Origin: UBA2357 sp041678045
GTDB lineage: Bacteria > Pseudomonadota > Gammaproteobacteria > Burkholderiales > Rhodocyclaceae
Length of the DNA: 64,000 nt
NCBI GenBank assembly: GCA_041678045.1
Contig: JBAYOV010000007.1
Coordinates: 1 to 64,000 of the forward strand
Reading direction: 5' to 3'
A program made the translations under genes and the position numbers. Position 1 is the stretch's first letter. Each line of letters starts with the position of its first letter. Of this stretch, positions 7,834 through 16,301 are shown piece by piece. The notes below the pieces were generated by a model. It was given only the letters and a program-made list of their open reading frames with translations. It was not told the origin of the DNA and did no database searches.

Positions 7834-10546
7834 GTGCACGCTCCCGAACGTCCGACTGTGTCCAGCGCAGGCCAAGCACGCACAACAAGGCCAGGGCCGC
7901 CAGCATCAGTACCGCCTGGTCAAACCCGAACCACAGGGTCAGTGCGGCCGCCAGCAAGGGGCCTGCCGCTGCGCCCAACCGCTCGGTCAGGCGCATCACC
8001 GCCAGCAGCGGCCCCGTGCCATGCTGCGCCACCAATGGCTGGGCCAGACGCATCGCCCCCGCCATCTGCGCCGGAATCGACGCCCCCTGCGCCACGCCCA
8101 GCACCACCACAGCAAGGGCCATCACCAACATGTCCGGGCGCAGACCGGCCATCAGCAGCGCCAACGCACTCACCGTCGCAGCCGCGCCGACCACCCGCAA
8201 CTCGGCCTGCCGACGATCGCTCCAGCGTGCAATCAACCAGCCGGTCGCAAACGCGCCCAAGCCATACAGAATGATCACCCGTCCGACCTCGGCCATGTTC
8301 GCCCCAGCCTGATACAGACTCAACGGCACCAGGTAGTACAGGAAGCCACTCAGGATCAGTTTCGCCGGCACGGCCGCAAACATCAGCAGCCCCAGCAGCG
8401 GCCGGTTGCCCAGCAAACCGACGAAGGCGGCCCGTGTCGGGCGCGGGGGGGCCGGCACATCCGTCCGGGGCGGATCCATCAGCAGCAGGGCCAGCCCCAC
8501 CGACAGCGCCGCCATCGCGCCTCCCAGCATGAACGTGGCCTCATGCCCCACATGGTTGGCCACAATGCCGCCCACGGCCGGTCCGCAGATGTCGGCCAGC
8601 ATGATGCCCGCCACCATCATCGCCGTGCCCTGCGCGCGATTGGAGTCGTCGGTGGCCCCGAGCACATGCCCCTGGCAGGCCACAAAAGCCGTCGCGTAGC
8701 CCAGCGCGGACAGCATTCGGCACAGCAGCAGCCAGAGCAGGTCCGGCGCATAGGCCGTGGCGAACAGTCCGGCAGTGGCCAGCACCGCCCCGCTCAGATA
8801 CATCCGCCGCGCCCCCATCCGCCCCTGCAGCAGACTGCACAGCGGCATGGCCAGCGCCACCGTGAGCAGCTGAACCGCCATCACCATGCCGGCAACCATA
8901 TGCCCGTCCAGCCCGGCGCCGCCAAAACCCGCAAAAAACGCCGGCATCACCGGCCGGGCCAACTCCTCTGCAAACACGAACATGAACGCCAGCAGGCGCA
9001 CGCCCACCAGCCTCGGCTCGCGGTGTGTCTGCGGACGGGCGCCCACCCTGTGTGCGGCACGGGCGATCAGCCGGTTGACGCCCTCCATCAGGCGCCCCAC
9101 CTCGGAGGACAGGCCCTGCCCGTAACTGAGGTCGAAGCGTCCCCGTCCGGTGCGCTCCAGCACCCGGGTGGCGACCCGAACCGGCAGCACCACATTGAGC
9201 ATGGTCACCAGCAGCATCCACTCGAAGGACAAGGCCAGGGCCACCAGCAGGATGATGCCGATATCGACCAGATTGTCGGTCACCGGCCGGCTCAGCGCAG
9301 CCCGGTCGTGCGCCAGCAGCAGACGGGCCCCTTCCGGCAGTACGCGCTCGGTCAATATGTGGGCCTCCACCAGCCAAACCCTGAAAGCCTCGTCATGCGC
9401 GCTCGCCGCAGCCACCTCCCCGGGCATCGCGCCGGCAACATGCAGCAGACGACCGTCGTGCGCGACAATCGCCGCGAACGCCAGATCGTCATCGCCCGCT
9501 TTCAGCCCGGCAAACACGGCCTCGAAACCCAGCAGACCCTCGAATGGAATGCCATACCCCAGCGCCCGCTCCAGCTTCTCGCCCAGCACCAGGCTTTCCA
9601 GCGCCGCCTTGCGGTTCATCTCGGCCCACAAATCCTGCTCGGCGAGCAGGATCGCCCGCCAGGAAATCCCCCCCAGCGCCAGCACCAGCGCCAGCGCGCC
9701 CACCACCATCAACCGCCTCAAGCTGCCCGGGGGGCGCTCACCGGCCGTCCCGGCCCGCCCGTCCTCCGTTCGGGTCGAGCCTGTCGAAGCCCAGTCTTCC
9801 GTCCGGATCGAGGCCCATGGCGGTACCTCACCGGCCAGCAGCGGTTCGCGCGCCTGCCGGTAGGCCGACAGCATGTTCCGCTCGTCCTGGGTGAGCGCCC
9901 CCCGCTCGTCCAGGGTGAAGGGCGCCGGCACACCGTTTTCCAGACTGTGCACATCGTCGAGCAGGCGCCGGAACAGGCGCTCGCGCTGGCGCATTTGCCA
10001 GAACAGCAAACCCCACACCGGCAGCAGGGCCAGCATGCCCCATGCCGCCGCGCGCCAGAGCGTCGCTCCGGCACGCGCCACCAAGGCATGCTGGGCGCCG
10101 GCATCCAGCGTCAGGCGCAGTGCCCCGGCACACTGGCTGAGGCCGTCGAGCAAAGGCACACTCGCCTGCACGTACGTCTCCGTGTACTGAACCGTACGTC
10201 CCACGGGCAGCGCTGCAAGCGGCTGCGGCCCGCCCGCCTGCGCACGTGCGGCACGCGCCAGCAGCCGCCCGTCGCAGGCAAACACCTCCAGCGCCATCAG
10301 ATCCGGGTCCATCTGCAGCCGGCGCTGCAACATCAGCGGCAGGCTTTCCATGTTCGCCAGCCGCAACCCCAGGTCAAGCCCGCTCAGCAACTCCCGCTCA
10401 ACCTCGACCAGCATCACCTCCAGACGCTGGCCGAGCAGGCGGTGCACCGTCTCCTCGAAGCGCAGCACGTTCAGGACCGTCGCCAGCGACAGCGCCGCAG
10501 CCAGCGCCACGGCCAGCGCCCAAGCGATCTTTGTGGATAGTTTCAC
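7820..10546 (-). CDS. Membrane fusion protein: two extracytoplasmic sensor-like domains, HAMP-like linker and C-terminal MFS transporter
   Basis: GTG 10546 is chosen as start because GGAGA lies just upstream and the first transmembrane helix (KIAWALAVALAAALSLATVL) follows directly; the product is 908 residues. Helix 1, an extracytoplasmic domain (about 28-155) and helix 2 form a first sensor-like unit. Near 250 is a repeat-encoded peptide with DWASTGSTRT. A second unit (helix, domain, helix) spans about 275-450 and is followed by a HAMP-like stretch. The last ~390 residues are an MFS carrier with about 12 helices and conserved loops such as LLQGRMGARRMYLSG and ARWSDRRQAELR. Its stop overlaps the binding-protein start by 14 bases. 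Transported compound and ligand are unknown; the fusion is unusual. Confidence 0.75.
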   Translation of the reverse strand: MKLSTKIAWALAVALAAALSLATVLNVLRFEETVHRLLGQRLEVMLVEVERELLSGLDLGLRLANMESLPLMLQRRLQMDPDLMALEVFACDGRLLARAARAQAGGPQPLAALPVGRTVQYTETYVQASVPLLDGLSQCAGALRLTLDAGAQHALVARAGATLWRAAAWGMLALLPVWGLLFWQMRQRERLFRRLLDDVHSLENGVPAPFTLDERGALTQDERNMLSAYRQAREPLLAGEVPPWASIRTEDWASTGSTRTEDGRAGTAGERPPGSLRRLMVVGALALVLALGGISWRAILLAEQDLWAEMNRKAALESLVLGEKLERALGYGIPFEGLLGFEAVFAGLKAGDDDLAFAAIVAHDGRLLHVAGAMPGEVAAASAHDEAFRVWLVEAHILTERVLPEGARLLLAHDRAALSRPVTDNLVDIGIILLVALALSFEWMLLVTMLNVVLPVRVATRVLERTGRGRFDLSYGQGLSSEVGRLMEGVNRLIARAAHRVGARPQTHREPRLVGVRLLAFMFVFAEELARPVMPAFFAGFGGAGLDGHMVAGMVMAVQLLTVALAMPLCSLLQGRMGARRMYLSGAVLATAGLFATAYAPDLLWLLLCRMLSALGYATAFVACQGHVLGATDDSNRAQGTAMMVAGIMLADICGPAVGGIVANHVGHEATFMLGGAMAALSVGLALLLMDPPRTDVPAPPRPTRAAFVGLLGNRPLLGLLMFAAVPAKLILSGFLYYLVPLSLYQAGANMAEVGRVIILYGLGAFATGWLIARWSDRRQAELRVVGAAATVSALALLMAGLRPDMLVMALAVVVLGVAQGASIPAQMAGAMRLAQPLVAQHGTGPLLAVMRLTERLGAAAGPLLAAALTLWFGFDQAVLMLAALALLCVLGLRWTQSDVRERAHETR
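9767..9796. repeat. Second copy of the RPELVEG-type repeat unit, inside the sensor-MFS gene
   Basis: The 30-bp unit matches 4025-4054 in dpaL except for two adjacent bases (GGGTCGAGCC against GGGCTGAGCC). It is read in the same orientation relative to its host gene, giving DWASTGSTRT in the protein. A weaker direct repeat (TCCGTCCGGATCGAGGC) follows at about 9799-9815. The inverted second arm and the outer palindrome seen in dpaL are missing here, so this is a partial or decayed copy. Confidence 0.75.
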
Positions 10547-10689
10547 GGCTCTCCTGCCATCCGGCTGTCGGTTCGGGCACACCGGGACGTCACCCCAACG
10601 CGCATTGTAGCGATGGCGCGGGGTTTCAAGTGCGCATGCTGCCAAGCATCGATTGCAGGCCTGCATACAAATGTTTACAGTGCGCAGTT

Positions 10690-10719
10690 CCATTCCGGAC
10701 AACCGAATATCCGGAATGG
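10690..10719. promoter_or_regulatory. Perfect 10-bp inverted repeat in a divergent intergenic region
   Basis: CCATTCCGGA (10690-10699) and TCCGGAATGG (10710-10719) are perfect complements separated by 10 bases. The element lies between the divergent sensor-MFS gene (start 10546) and the small membrane protein (start 10807). No T-run follows on either side, so an operator for a dimeric regulator is more likely than a terminator. No regulator gene is adjacent. Confidence 0.45.
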
Positions 10720-10806
10720 GAGCCGCATTCGCTTGCCGCACGGCTTTCATCCACCCACCATGAGCCGTCCGGACGAGTCGATTCGCCGTCCGCCGATGGA
10801 GATGCC

Positions 10807-11004
10807 ATGCCTATCGTCACGCTGGTTCTGTACGTCACCGCCTGCCTGCTGTGCGGCCTGATCGGCCGGCATACTGCCTTCGGCTTTCTGGGGCACTTCA
10901 TCGTCGCGATGCTGATCACACCCGTCGGCGACTTCCTGATTCAACTGGTGGGCCGCCCGTCCCGCGAGGCCCGCAGACGCCTGAAAGACCTGAACCTGGA
11001 CTGA
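10807..11004 (+). CDS. Small two-helix membrane protein, unknown function
   Basis: The 65-residue protein begins MPIVTLVLYVTACLLCGLIG and has two predicted membrane helices (about 3-20 and 26-46), then a charged tail ending in RREARRRLKDLNLD-like sequence (exactly SREARRRLKDLNLD). ATG 10807 has GGAG about six bases upstream. It lies 42 bases before the prohibitin-like gene on the same strand and is probably co-transcribed with it. I do not recognise a family; small proteins of this layout often accompany SPFH-domain membrane proteins, but that is only a contextual guess. Confidence 0.65.
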   Translation: MPIVTLVLYVTACLLCGLIGRHTAFGFLGHFIVAMLITPVGDFLIQLVGRPSREARRRLKDLNLD

Positions 11005-11046
11005 AGCCACCGATGAGCGCAGGCACGACCCACAAGGAGCATCGCG

Positions 11047-12291
11047 ATGGCTGACACGATGGATGCAGCCATCGCGCCGATGGAAAAACGGCGCTGGGCC
11101 GCCACACTGGGCCGCCCGTGGCAGGCCGTGAAACGCTGGCTGAAGCGCAATGCCACTTCGTTGTACATCTTCCTGTTCTTCATCGTGCTGGCACTGATCG
11201 CGCTGGCACCACAGATGTTCATCACCATTCCGGCCGGTCACACCGGTGTGCTGTGGCTGCGCTTTTTCGGCGGCACGGTGGTCGACCGAACCTATGGCGA
11301 AGGCATGCACCTGATCTTTCCGTGGGACGAAATGTACGTCTATGACGCGCGCCTGCAGAACAACGCCCGTATTTACGACACCATTTCCTCCAACGGTCTG
11401 GCGATGCAGGTCGACATCGCCGTGCGCTATCGCATCAACCCCGAAACCTCGGGCATGCTGCACAAGCTGGTGGGGCCCAATTACGCGGAAATCCTGGTGT
11501 ATCCGGAGATTGGCTCACACGCCCGGGAGTTGATCTCGCGCTACACCCCGGAGCAGCTGTACACCGAAACCCGCGCCTTCATACAGGCCGAGATTCTGGA
11601 ACGAATGGTCAATGAACTGGGCTCCTCGCTCATCAACCAGAGCTTTCAGGGGCGCCTGGTCAGCGTGGAGGATGTGCTCATCCGCAGCGTGGCGCTGCCC
11701 GAGCGGGTGGCCGAAGCCATCGAACGCAAGACCGAGCAGTATCAGGTGATGCTGGAATACGATTTCCGCATCGCCCGCGAAGAGAAGGAACGCGAACGCA
11801 AGCGCATCGAGGCCGAGGGGATTCGCGAATTCCAGGACATCGTGGCCAAAACGATCACCGAGGAGTACCTGCGACTGCGCGGCATCGACGCCACCATGGC
11901 GCTGGCCACCTCGCACAACAGCAAGATCATCATCATCGGTGGCAAGGACGGTCTGCCGGTGATCCTGAATACGGGTCAGGATGCCGCCTCCGAGGATGGG
12001 ACTCCTGCCGGCGAGCGCCCCCCCGCCGTACTGATTCCCGGCCAGCCACCCGAGATGAACGCACGCCTCAACGACGCCGCTCCGCAAAACGCAATCTCAC
12101 CCGGCCTGGACAGGCTGGACCGCAAGGAAGGCGCGCGCAGCGAACGTTTCCGAAGTCCGAACACGGAACCCCACTCCGGCACGGCGCCCACACAGGCAGC
12201 CGACAGTACGCCTCCTGCCCCTCACGAGCAAACCGGCAGCGCACGCGAAGGCACCCAGACACCGGCCACTCGCGAATCGCAGGCCAGGTGA
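11047..12291 (+). CDS. SPFH/prohibitin-family membrane protein
   Basis: The 414-residue protein has a short basic cytoplasmic start, one membrane helix (about 38-58, SLYIFLFFIVLALIALAPQ), then an SPFH domain: ITIPAGHTGVLWLRFFGG, the segment LIFPWDEMYVYDARLQ, and VDIAVRYRINPE. A charged helical region follows (RIAREEKERERKRIEAEG, about 235-265), and after about 310 there is a Pro/Ala/Thr-rich tail of low complexity. The family forms membrane-scaffolding rings and often controls FtsH-type proteases; no protease gene is next to it. AAGGAG lies about 10 bases before ATG 11047. It follows the small membrane protein in an apparent two-gene unit. Confidence 0.85.
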   Translation: MADTMDAAIAPMEKRRWAATLGRPWQAVKRWLKRNATSLYIFLFFIVLALIALAPQMFITIPAGHTGVLWLRFFGGTVVDRTYGEGMHLIFPWDEMYVYDARLQNNARIYDTISSNGLAMQVDIAVRYRINPETSGMLHKLVGPNYAEILVYPEIGSHARELISRYTPEQLYTETRAFIQAEILERMVNELGSSLINQSFQGRLVSVEDVLIRSVALPERVAEAIERKTEQYQVMLEYDFRIAREEKERERKRIEAEGIREFQDIVAKTITEEYLRLRGIDATMALATSHNSKIIIIGGKDGLPVILNTGQDAASEDGTPAGERPPAVLIPGQPPEMNARLNDAAPQNAISPGLDRLDRKEGARSERFRSPNTEPHSGTAPTQAADSTPPAPHEQTGSAREGTQTPATRESQAR

Positions 12292-12302
12292 CACGCCGTT
12301 CA

Positions 12303-12339
12303 AGCCCCTGGCGGCCGCACGGCAGCGTGCGCAGGGGCT
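12303..12339 (+). terminator. Possible hairpin terminator after the prohibitin-like gene
   Basis: AGCCCCTG (12303-12310) pairs perfectly with CAGGGGCT (12332-12339), with an inner GCAC/GTGC pairing. It begins 11 bases after the stop codon. There is no T-run, so termination would be weak or of another type. Confidence 0.4.
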
Positions 12340-12449
12340 GCAACACCCGGTTCAGGCATGCCTCGCAGCCTACTCACGGGCCGTGGGCAGTTGCCTTAAC
12401 GTGCTACAGTAATTCAGATTATGGATAGCCGGAATGGCTGAAGAACGAC

Positions 12450-12467
12450 GGACGCGTGGGAGCGTCC
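12450..12467 (-). terminator. Possible terminator of the tRNA-Leu gene
   Basis: GGACGC and GCGTCC (12450-12455 and 12462-12467) form a short stem just beyond the tRNA 3' end. On the minus strand the stem is followed by the T-rich GTCGTTCTTC. The short stem makes this tentative. Confidence 0.35.
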
Positions 12468-12475
12468 TGGATGTC

Positions 12476-12560
12476 TGGTGCCTTGGGCGAGACTCGAACT
12501 CGCACGGCTTGCGCCACTACCCCCTCAAGATAGCGTGTCTACCAATTTCACCACCAAGGC
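12476..12560 (-). tRNA. tRNA-Leu (anticodon GAG)
   Basis: Read on the minus strand the gene is 85 nt including an encoded CCA. The acceptor stem pairs GCCTTGG with CCAAGGC, followed by discriminator A. The anticodon stem is CTATC/GGTAG with loop TTGAGGG, giving anticodon GAG. A long variable arm and the GTTCGAGTC T-loop segment fit a class II leucine tRNA. Confidence 0.93.
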
Positions 12561-12624
12561 CCGCCAGCCGGGATATCTGTGCGACGCATGCAGCGCGCTT
12601 CGTACGAGGCTGGAAAGGTCGCGA

Positions 12625-12655
12625 AGTATAGCCGAAAAGGCCGGGCATGGGTCAA
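12625..12655 (-). promoter_or_regulatory. Promoter of tRNA-Leu
   Basis: On the minus strand TTGACC (12650-12655) and TATACT (12625-12630) are separated by 19 bp, somewhat longer than the optimum. The -10 lies about 65 bases upstream of the mature tRNA 5' end, and nothing else nearby needs a minus-strand promoter. Confidence 0.6.
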
Positions 12656-12808
12656 GCCCCGGGCAGAAAAATTGTTTTCCGGGGGCGCGCTTTCATGCAC
12701 AGCCGACACCGGACCATAGCATTCCTCAATGCCGCGTTTGCTGCCCATAACGCGCGGAGCTGCGCTAACATGCAGAACATCCCGACGCAAAGGCGTGCAG
12801 GTACTCTC

Positions 12809-13570
12809 ATGATCCAGCCCCCATCCGGTCTTCCGCCCTGCCGTGCCTGCCAGAACGGTGAGGCCTTTCCGCTCGACTTCAGCATGGCCTTCCAGCCCAT
12901 CGTCGATGTGAACTCACGCATGATCTTCGCGTACGAAGCGCTGGTGCGCGGCACCCAAGGCGGGGGCGCTGCCGAGGTGCTGGGGGCGGTCACCGATGAC
13001 AATCGCTATGCCTTTGACCAGGCCTGCCGGGTGAAGGCCGTCGAACTGACCGCACGACTGGGCATGGACACCCATGTGAGCATCAACTTTCTGCCCAACG
13101 CCGTGTACGAGGCCGCCACCTGCATACGGGCAACACTGCAGGCGGCCGAGCGGTACAACTTTCCCACCCATCGGCTGATCTTCGAGATCACCGAAAACGA
13201 ACGGGTGGTGGATCGCGAGCACCTGAAGCGCATCATCACCGAATATCGCCGGCAGGGCTTCATGACCGCCATCGACGATTTCGGCGCGGGCTACTCGGGG
13301 CTGAACCTGCTGGCGGAGTTTCAACCCGACATCATCAAGCTGGACATGGAGCTGGTGCGCCATATCGACACCAATCCGGTGCGTCAGGCGATTGTCTCCG
13401 GCATTCTGGGCGTGTGCAACAGCCTGGGCATCGGCGTCGTGGCCGAAGGCGTGGAAACGCCGGGAGAGCTGCAACACCTGCGCAAGGCGGGGGTATCCCT
13501 GTTCCAGGGCTACCTGCTGGCCCGCCCCGCTTACGAAAGCCTGCCCGAAATCAACTGGCCTGCGGACTGA
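12809..13570 (+). CDS. Stand-alone EAL-domain c-di-GMP phosphodiesterase
   Basis: The protein is a single EAL domain of 253 residues with a short N-terminal part holding a CRAC motif (two cysteines). The catalytic set looks complete: YEALVRG (EAL), the Asn of HVSINFLPN, FEITENE, DDFGAGYSG, the Lys of IIKLDME, VVAEGVET and QGYLLARP. It should therefore hydrolyse c-di-GMP to pGpG in the cytoplasm. ATG 12809 is chosen because the domain begins soon after and the upstream frame to 12647 has no similarity and runs into the tRNA promoter zone. Its end overlaps the end of the convergent GGDEF-EAL gene by 20 bases, and it is transcribed towards that signalling operon. Confidence 0.88.
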   Translation: MIQPPSGLPPCRACQNGEAFPLDFSMAFQPIVDVNSRMIFAYEALVRGTQGGGAAEVLGAVTDDNRYAFDQACRVKAVELTARLGMDTHVSINFLPNAVYEAATCIRATLQAAERYNFPTHRLIFEITENERVVDREHLKRIITEYRRQGFMTAIDDFGAGYSGLNLLAEFQPDIIKLDMELVRHIDTNPVRQAIVSGILGVCNSLGIGVVAEGVETPGELQHLRKAGVSLFQGYLLARPAYESLPEINWPAD

Positions 13571-16301
13571 GCTCGGCGTCCAGAAAGCCGTCTTCGAAGC
13601 TTTCCGGCGGCATCGGCCGGCCGAACAGGTAGCCCTGCATCACGGGGCAACCCTCATGGCGCAAAAAATCGAGTTGCTCGGCGGTCTCCACGCCCTCGGC
13701 CACCACATCCAGGCTGAGGCTTGCCGCCATCGCAATGATGGCGCGCACAATCACCGCGTCGTTCTGGTCTTCCGGCAGGTCGCGCACAAAGCTGGCGTCG
13801 ATCTTGATCTGATCCACCGGCAGGCGCTTCAGGTAGGTCAGGGATGAATAGCCGGTGCCAAAATCGTCGATTGCCAGCCCCACCCCCAGCCCACGCAACG
13901 CGTGCATCTTGGCGATCGAATCGTCGAAGTTTTCCAGCACCACGCTTTCGGTCAACTCCAGCTTGATGCCAGCCGGGTCGGCCTCGCTGTGCCGCAGGGC
14001 CAGTGCCACCCGGTCGACAAAATCCACGCTGCGAAACTGGCGCGCGCTGACATTGATCGCCACCACCGGCAGGCGCCCGTGTTGTTCGGCCACCCGTAGC
14101 TGCCAGCGCCGTGCCCAGCGGCAGGCCTCGTGCAGCACATGCTCGCCAATCGGCACGATGAGGCCGGTTTCCTCGGCCACCGGGATGAACTGCACCGGCG
14201 AAACCAGCCCGTGGCGCGGATGCGGCCAGCGCAGCAACGCCTCGGCCCCCACCACCACGCCCTCGCGCACCAGCGGCTGAAAGTGCAGCAGAAACTGGCG
14301 CTCGCGCAACGCCTGGCGCATGTCGGCCTCCAGTTCCGTGCGTGCGCTCAGGTTCGCCTGCATGCGCGGATCGAAGAAGCGCACCGCATTGCGCCCGCCC
14401 GCCTTGGCCTCATACATGGCCATGTCGGCCCGCTTGAGCAGTTCGTCCATGCTCGCCTCGGCACCACGAAACACGCTCACCCCGATGCTCGGCGTGCCAT
14501 GATAATCGCGCCCGTCAAGCATGTAAGGCTCGGCCAGCCGGGCATGAATCGCGCTGGCCACCCCGGCCGCATGCGCGTGTGCTGGCGCGCTTTCGGCCGG
14601 CAGCGCTTCCAGCAGCACCACGAACTCATCGCCACCAAAACGAGCCACCGTTGCACGGCCGTCGAGCAACACGCGCAGCCGGTCGCTCACCTCAACCAGC
14701 AGACGGTCGCCGGTATGGTGCCCCCGGGTGTCGTTGAGCAGCTTGAAGTCGTCCAGATCGATGAAGATCAATGCGCCATGCTCGCCAGCCGCTGCCTTGC
14801 GCGCCCGGAAATCGGCCAGCTGGTCGAGCAATCGCCGCCGGTTGGGCAGGCCGGTAAGCGAGTCGTAAAAGGCAAGCATGTGAATCCGCTCTTCGGCCTG
14901 CTTGCGCTCGGTGATGTCCAGCGCGGTGACCAGCACCTGACGCTGGTCTCCCCGCTGTCCTCCCAGCTCTACCGGCGAGGCATTGAAGATCACCGTCGCA
15001 ATCCCGCCTTCCGCAGTGGAATGGGTCGCTTCAAAGGACGTCACCCGGCCGCGCAGCGCATCTTCCAGTGCCGCCCGCAGGCGCGCCTGCTGCTCCGGGT
15101 TACCCGCCCACCAGGGCGTGTCGACAAAGGACCGACCAATCACATCCTGCTCACGCGCGGCGATCATGCTCAACGCAGCCTGATTCACCGACAGCAACAC
15201 ACCATTGCGGTCCACCATGCCGGCCAGCAGGAAGCCCTGCTCGAACGCAGCCCGAAAGCGCTGCTCGCTGGCGGCAATCGACTGCACCAGCTGGTTGAAG
15301 GACCCCACCAGACTGCCGATCTCGTCGCCCGCATGCCCGGATGGCACGCTCAACCCGGCATCCGGATGCCTCGCCATTTCGCGCGCCTGCCGTGCCAGGC
15401 TGTTGAGTGGCACGGTGATCTGCCTGGTCAGCACCATGAACAGCAGGGACAACAACAGCACCACCGCCAGACCGAACAGCAGGGCACGCCCCCGGAATGC
15501 ATCCGTCAGCCCGGCGCCTTCCGGCAGTGCCATCACAACATGCAACGGCTCGTCCAGACCGGGCAACGCCGCCACGCGCTCGGCCACCCGGTTGGCGTGC
15601 TCCGCACCGGACGGCAAGGGCGCGGCACTGCCCAGGGCCTCCGCCCACGCCGGAGGACTCACTGCAATCAGCGCCTCGCCCAAGCGCAAGCCCACCGCCT
15701 CCAGCCCGGCCGCCTGCCGAATGCGGTTGAGCAGGGTCAGGTTGCCGCTCAACTCCAGCCCGCCACGCAGGTGCGCAATCACCCGTCCGGTGGCGGCATC
15801 GGTCATCGGCCGGGCGTGCATCAGCAACACGCGCGGCATCCCCTCGCCATCCGTCCCGGAAAAGAGTGTCCATTCCCGCGACAGCACTTCGGCGGCACGG
15901 GCGGCTTCGTAGAGCTCGGGCGAACTCAGCGCCAGCCCGGCCTCCACCCAGCGCGGCACATCCGGCAGGCTCAGCAGCAGCACATCGAACAGCCCCCGTT
16001 CATCGAGGTCGCGCAACGCACGCAGCCGGTCCAGCGCCTCGGGGCGGTCCTGCCCGGCCACCGCCTGCAGCAAGGCCGCGTTGCCGGCCATCTCGGCGAG
16101 CAGACGCTCGGCACCGTGCAAGTCCTGCTCCACGATCAGGTTGGCCAGCGCAGCGCTGGTGTCAAAGCTCAGCCGAGTTTCATGCTGCACCAGATGACGT
16201 GCGCCATCGAGCGCCAGCCCCAGCGCCAGCGCCCCCAGCAACAGCATGGCTGCTGCCAGCGCGAGCCCGACCCGGCGAGTCAAGGTTCCGAGCAGCTTCA
16301 C
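13551..16301 (-). CDS. Membrane receptor with LuxQ-like periplasmic domain and HAMP-PAS-GGDEF-EAL output
   Basis: The 916-residue protein has helix 1 (about 10-32), a periplasmic domain (about 33-270), helix 2 (about 275-297), HAMP (about 297-350), PAS (about 355-465), GGDEF (motif at 556-560, RFGGDEF) and EAL (motif at 687-689). The periplasmic stretch FDVLLLSLPDVPRW, then RVLLMHARPMTDAATGRVI and LLNRIRQAAGLEAVGLRL parallels the LuxQ periplasmic domain as I recall it (HMLVRRVPILDPSTGEVLG). EAL catalytic residues are intact (NVSARQF, ELTES, DDFGTGYSS, IKID, VVAEGVET). No RxxD inhibitory site precedes GGDEF. Its start overlaps the stop of the LuxP-like gene by four bases. It likely makes or degrades c-di-GMP in response to that binding protein. 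Confidence 0.88.
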   Translation of the reverse strand: MKLLGTLTRRVGLALAAAMLLLGALALGLALDGARHLVQHETRLSFDTSAALANLIVEQDLHGAERLLAEMAGNAALLQAVAGQDRPEALDRLRALRDLDERGLFDVLLLSLPDVPRWVEAGLALSSPELYEAARAAEVLSREWTLFSGTDGEGMPRVLLMHARPMTDAATGRVIAHLRGGLELSGNLTLLNRIRQAAGLEAVGLRLGEALIAVSPPAWAEALGSAAPLPSGAEHANRVAERVAALPGLDEPLHVVMALPEGAGLTDAFRGRALLFGLAVVLLLSLLFMVLTRQITVPLNSLARQAREMARHPDAGLSVPSGHAGDEIGSLVGSFNQLVQSIAASEQRFRAAFEQGFLLAGMVDRNGVLLSVNQAALSMIAAREQDVIGRSFVDTPWWAGNPEQQARLRAALEDALRGRVTSFEATHSTAEGGIATVIFNASPVELGGQRGDQRQVLVTALDITERKQAEERIHMLAFYDSLTGLPNRRRLLDQLADFRARKAAAGEHGALIFIDLDDFKLLNDTRGHHTGDRLLVEVSDRLRVLLDGRATVARFGGDEFVVLLEALPAESAPAHAHAAGVASAIHARLAEPYMLDGRDYHGTPSIGVSVFRGAEASMDELLKRADMAMYEAKAGGRNAVRFFDPRMQANLSARTELEADMRQALRERQFLLHFQPLVREGVVVGAEALLRWPHPRHGLVSPVQFIPVAEETGLIVPIGEHVLHEACRWARRWQLRVAEQHGRLPVVAINVSARQFRSVDFVDRVALALRHSEADPAGIKLELTESVVLENFDDSIAKMHALRGLGVGLAIDDFGTGYSSLTYLKRLPVDQIKIDASFVRDLPEDQNDAVIVRAIIAMAASLSLDVVAEGVETAEQLDFLRHEGCPVMQGYLFGRPMPPESFEDGFLDAELSPQAS

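Noticed and set aside
6995..10540. A 1181-codon plus-strand open frame
   Set aside because: It is antisense to the sensor-MFS and binding-protein genes and has an Arg/Pro/Gln/His-rich composition with no motif.
12434..12631. A short plus-strand frame spanning the tRNA gene
   Set aside because: The sequence is explained by tRNA-Leu on the minus strand and its flanks.
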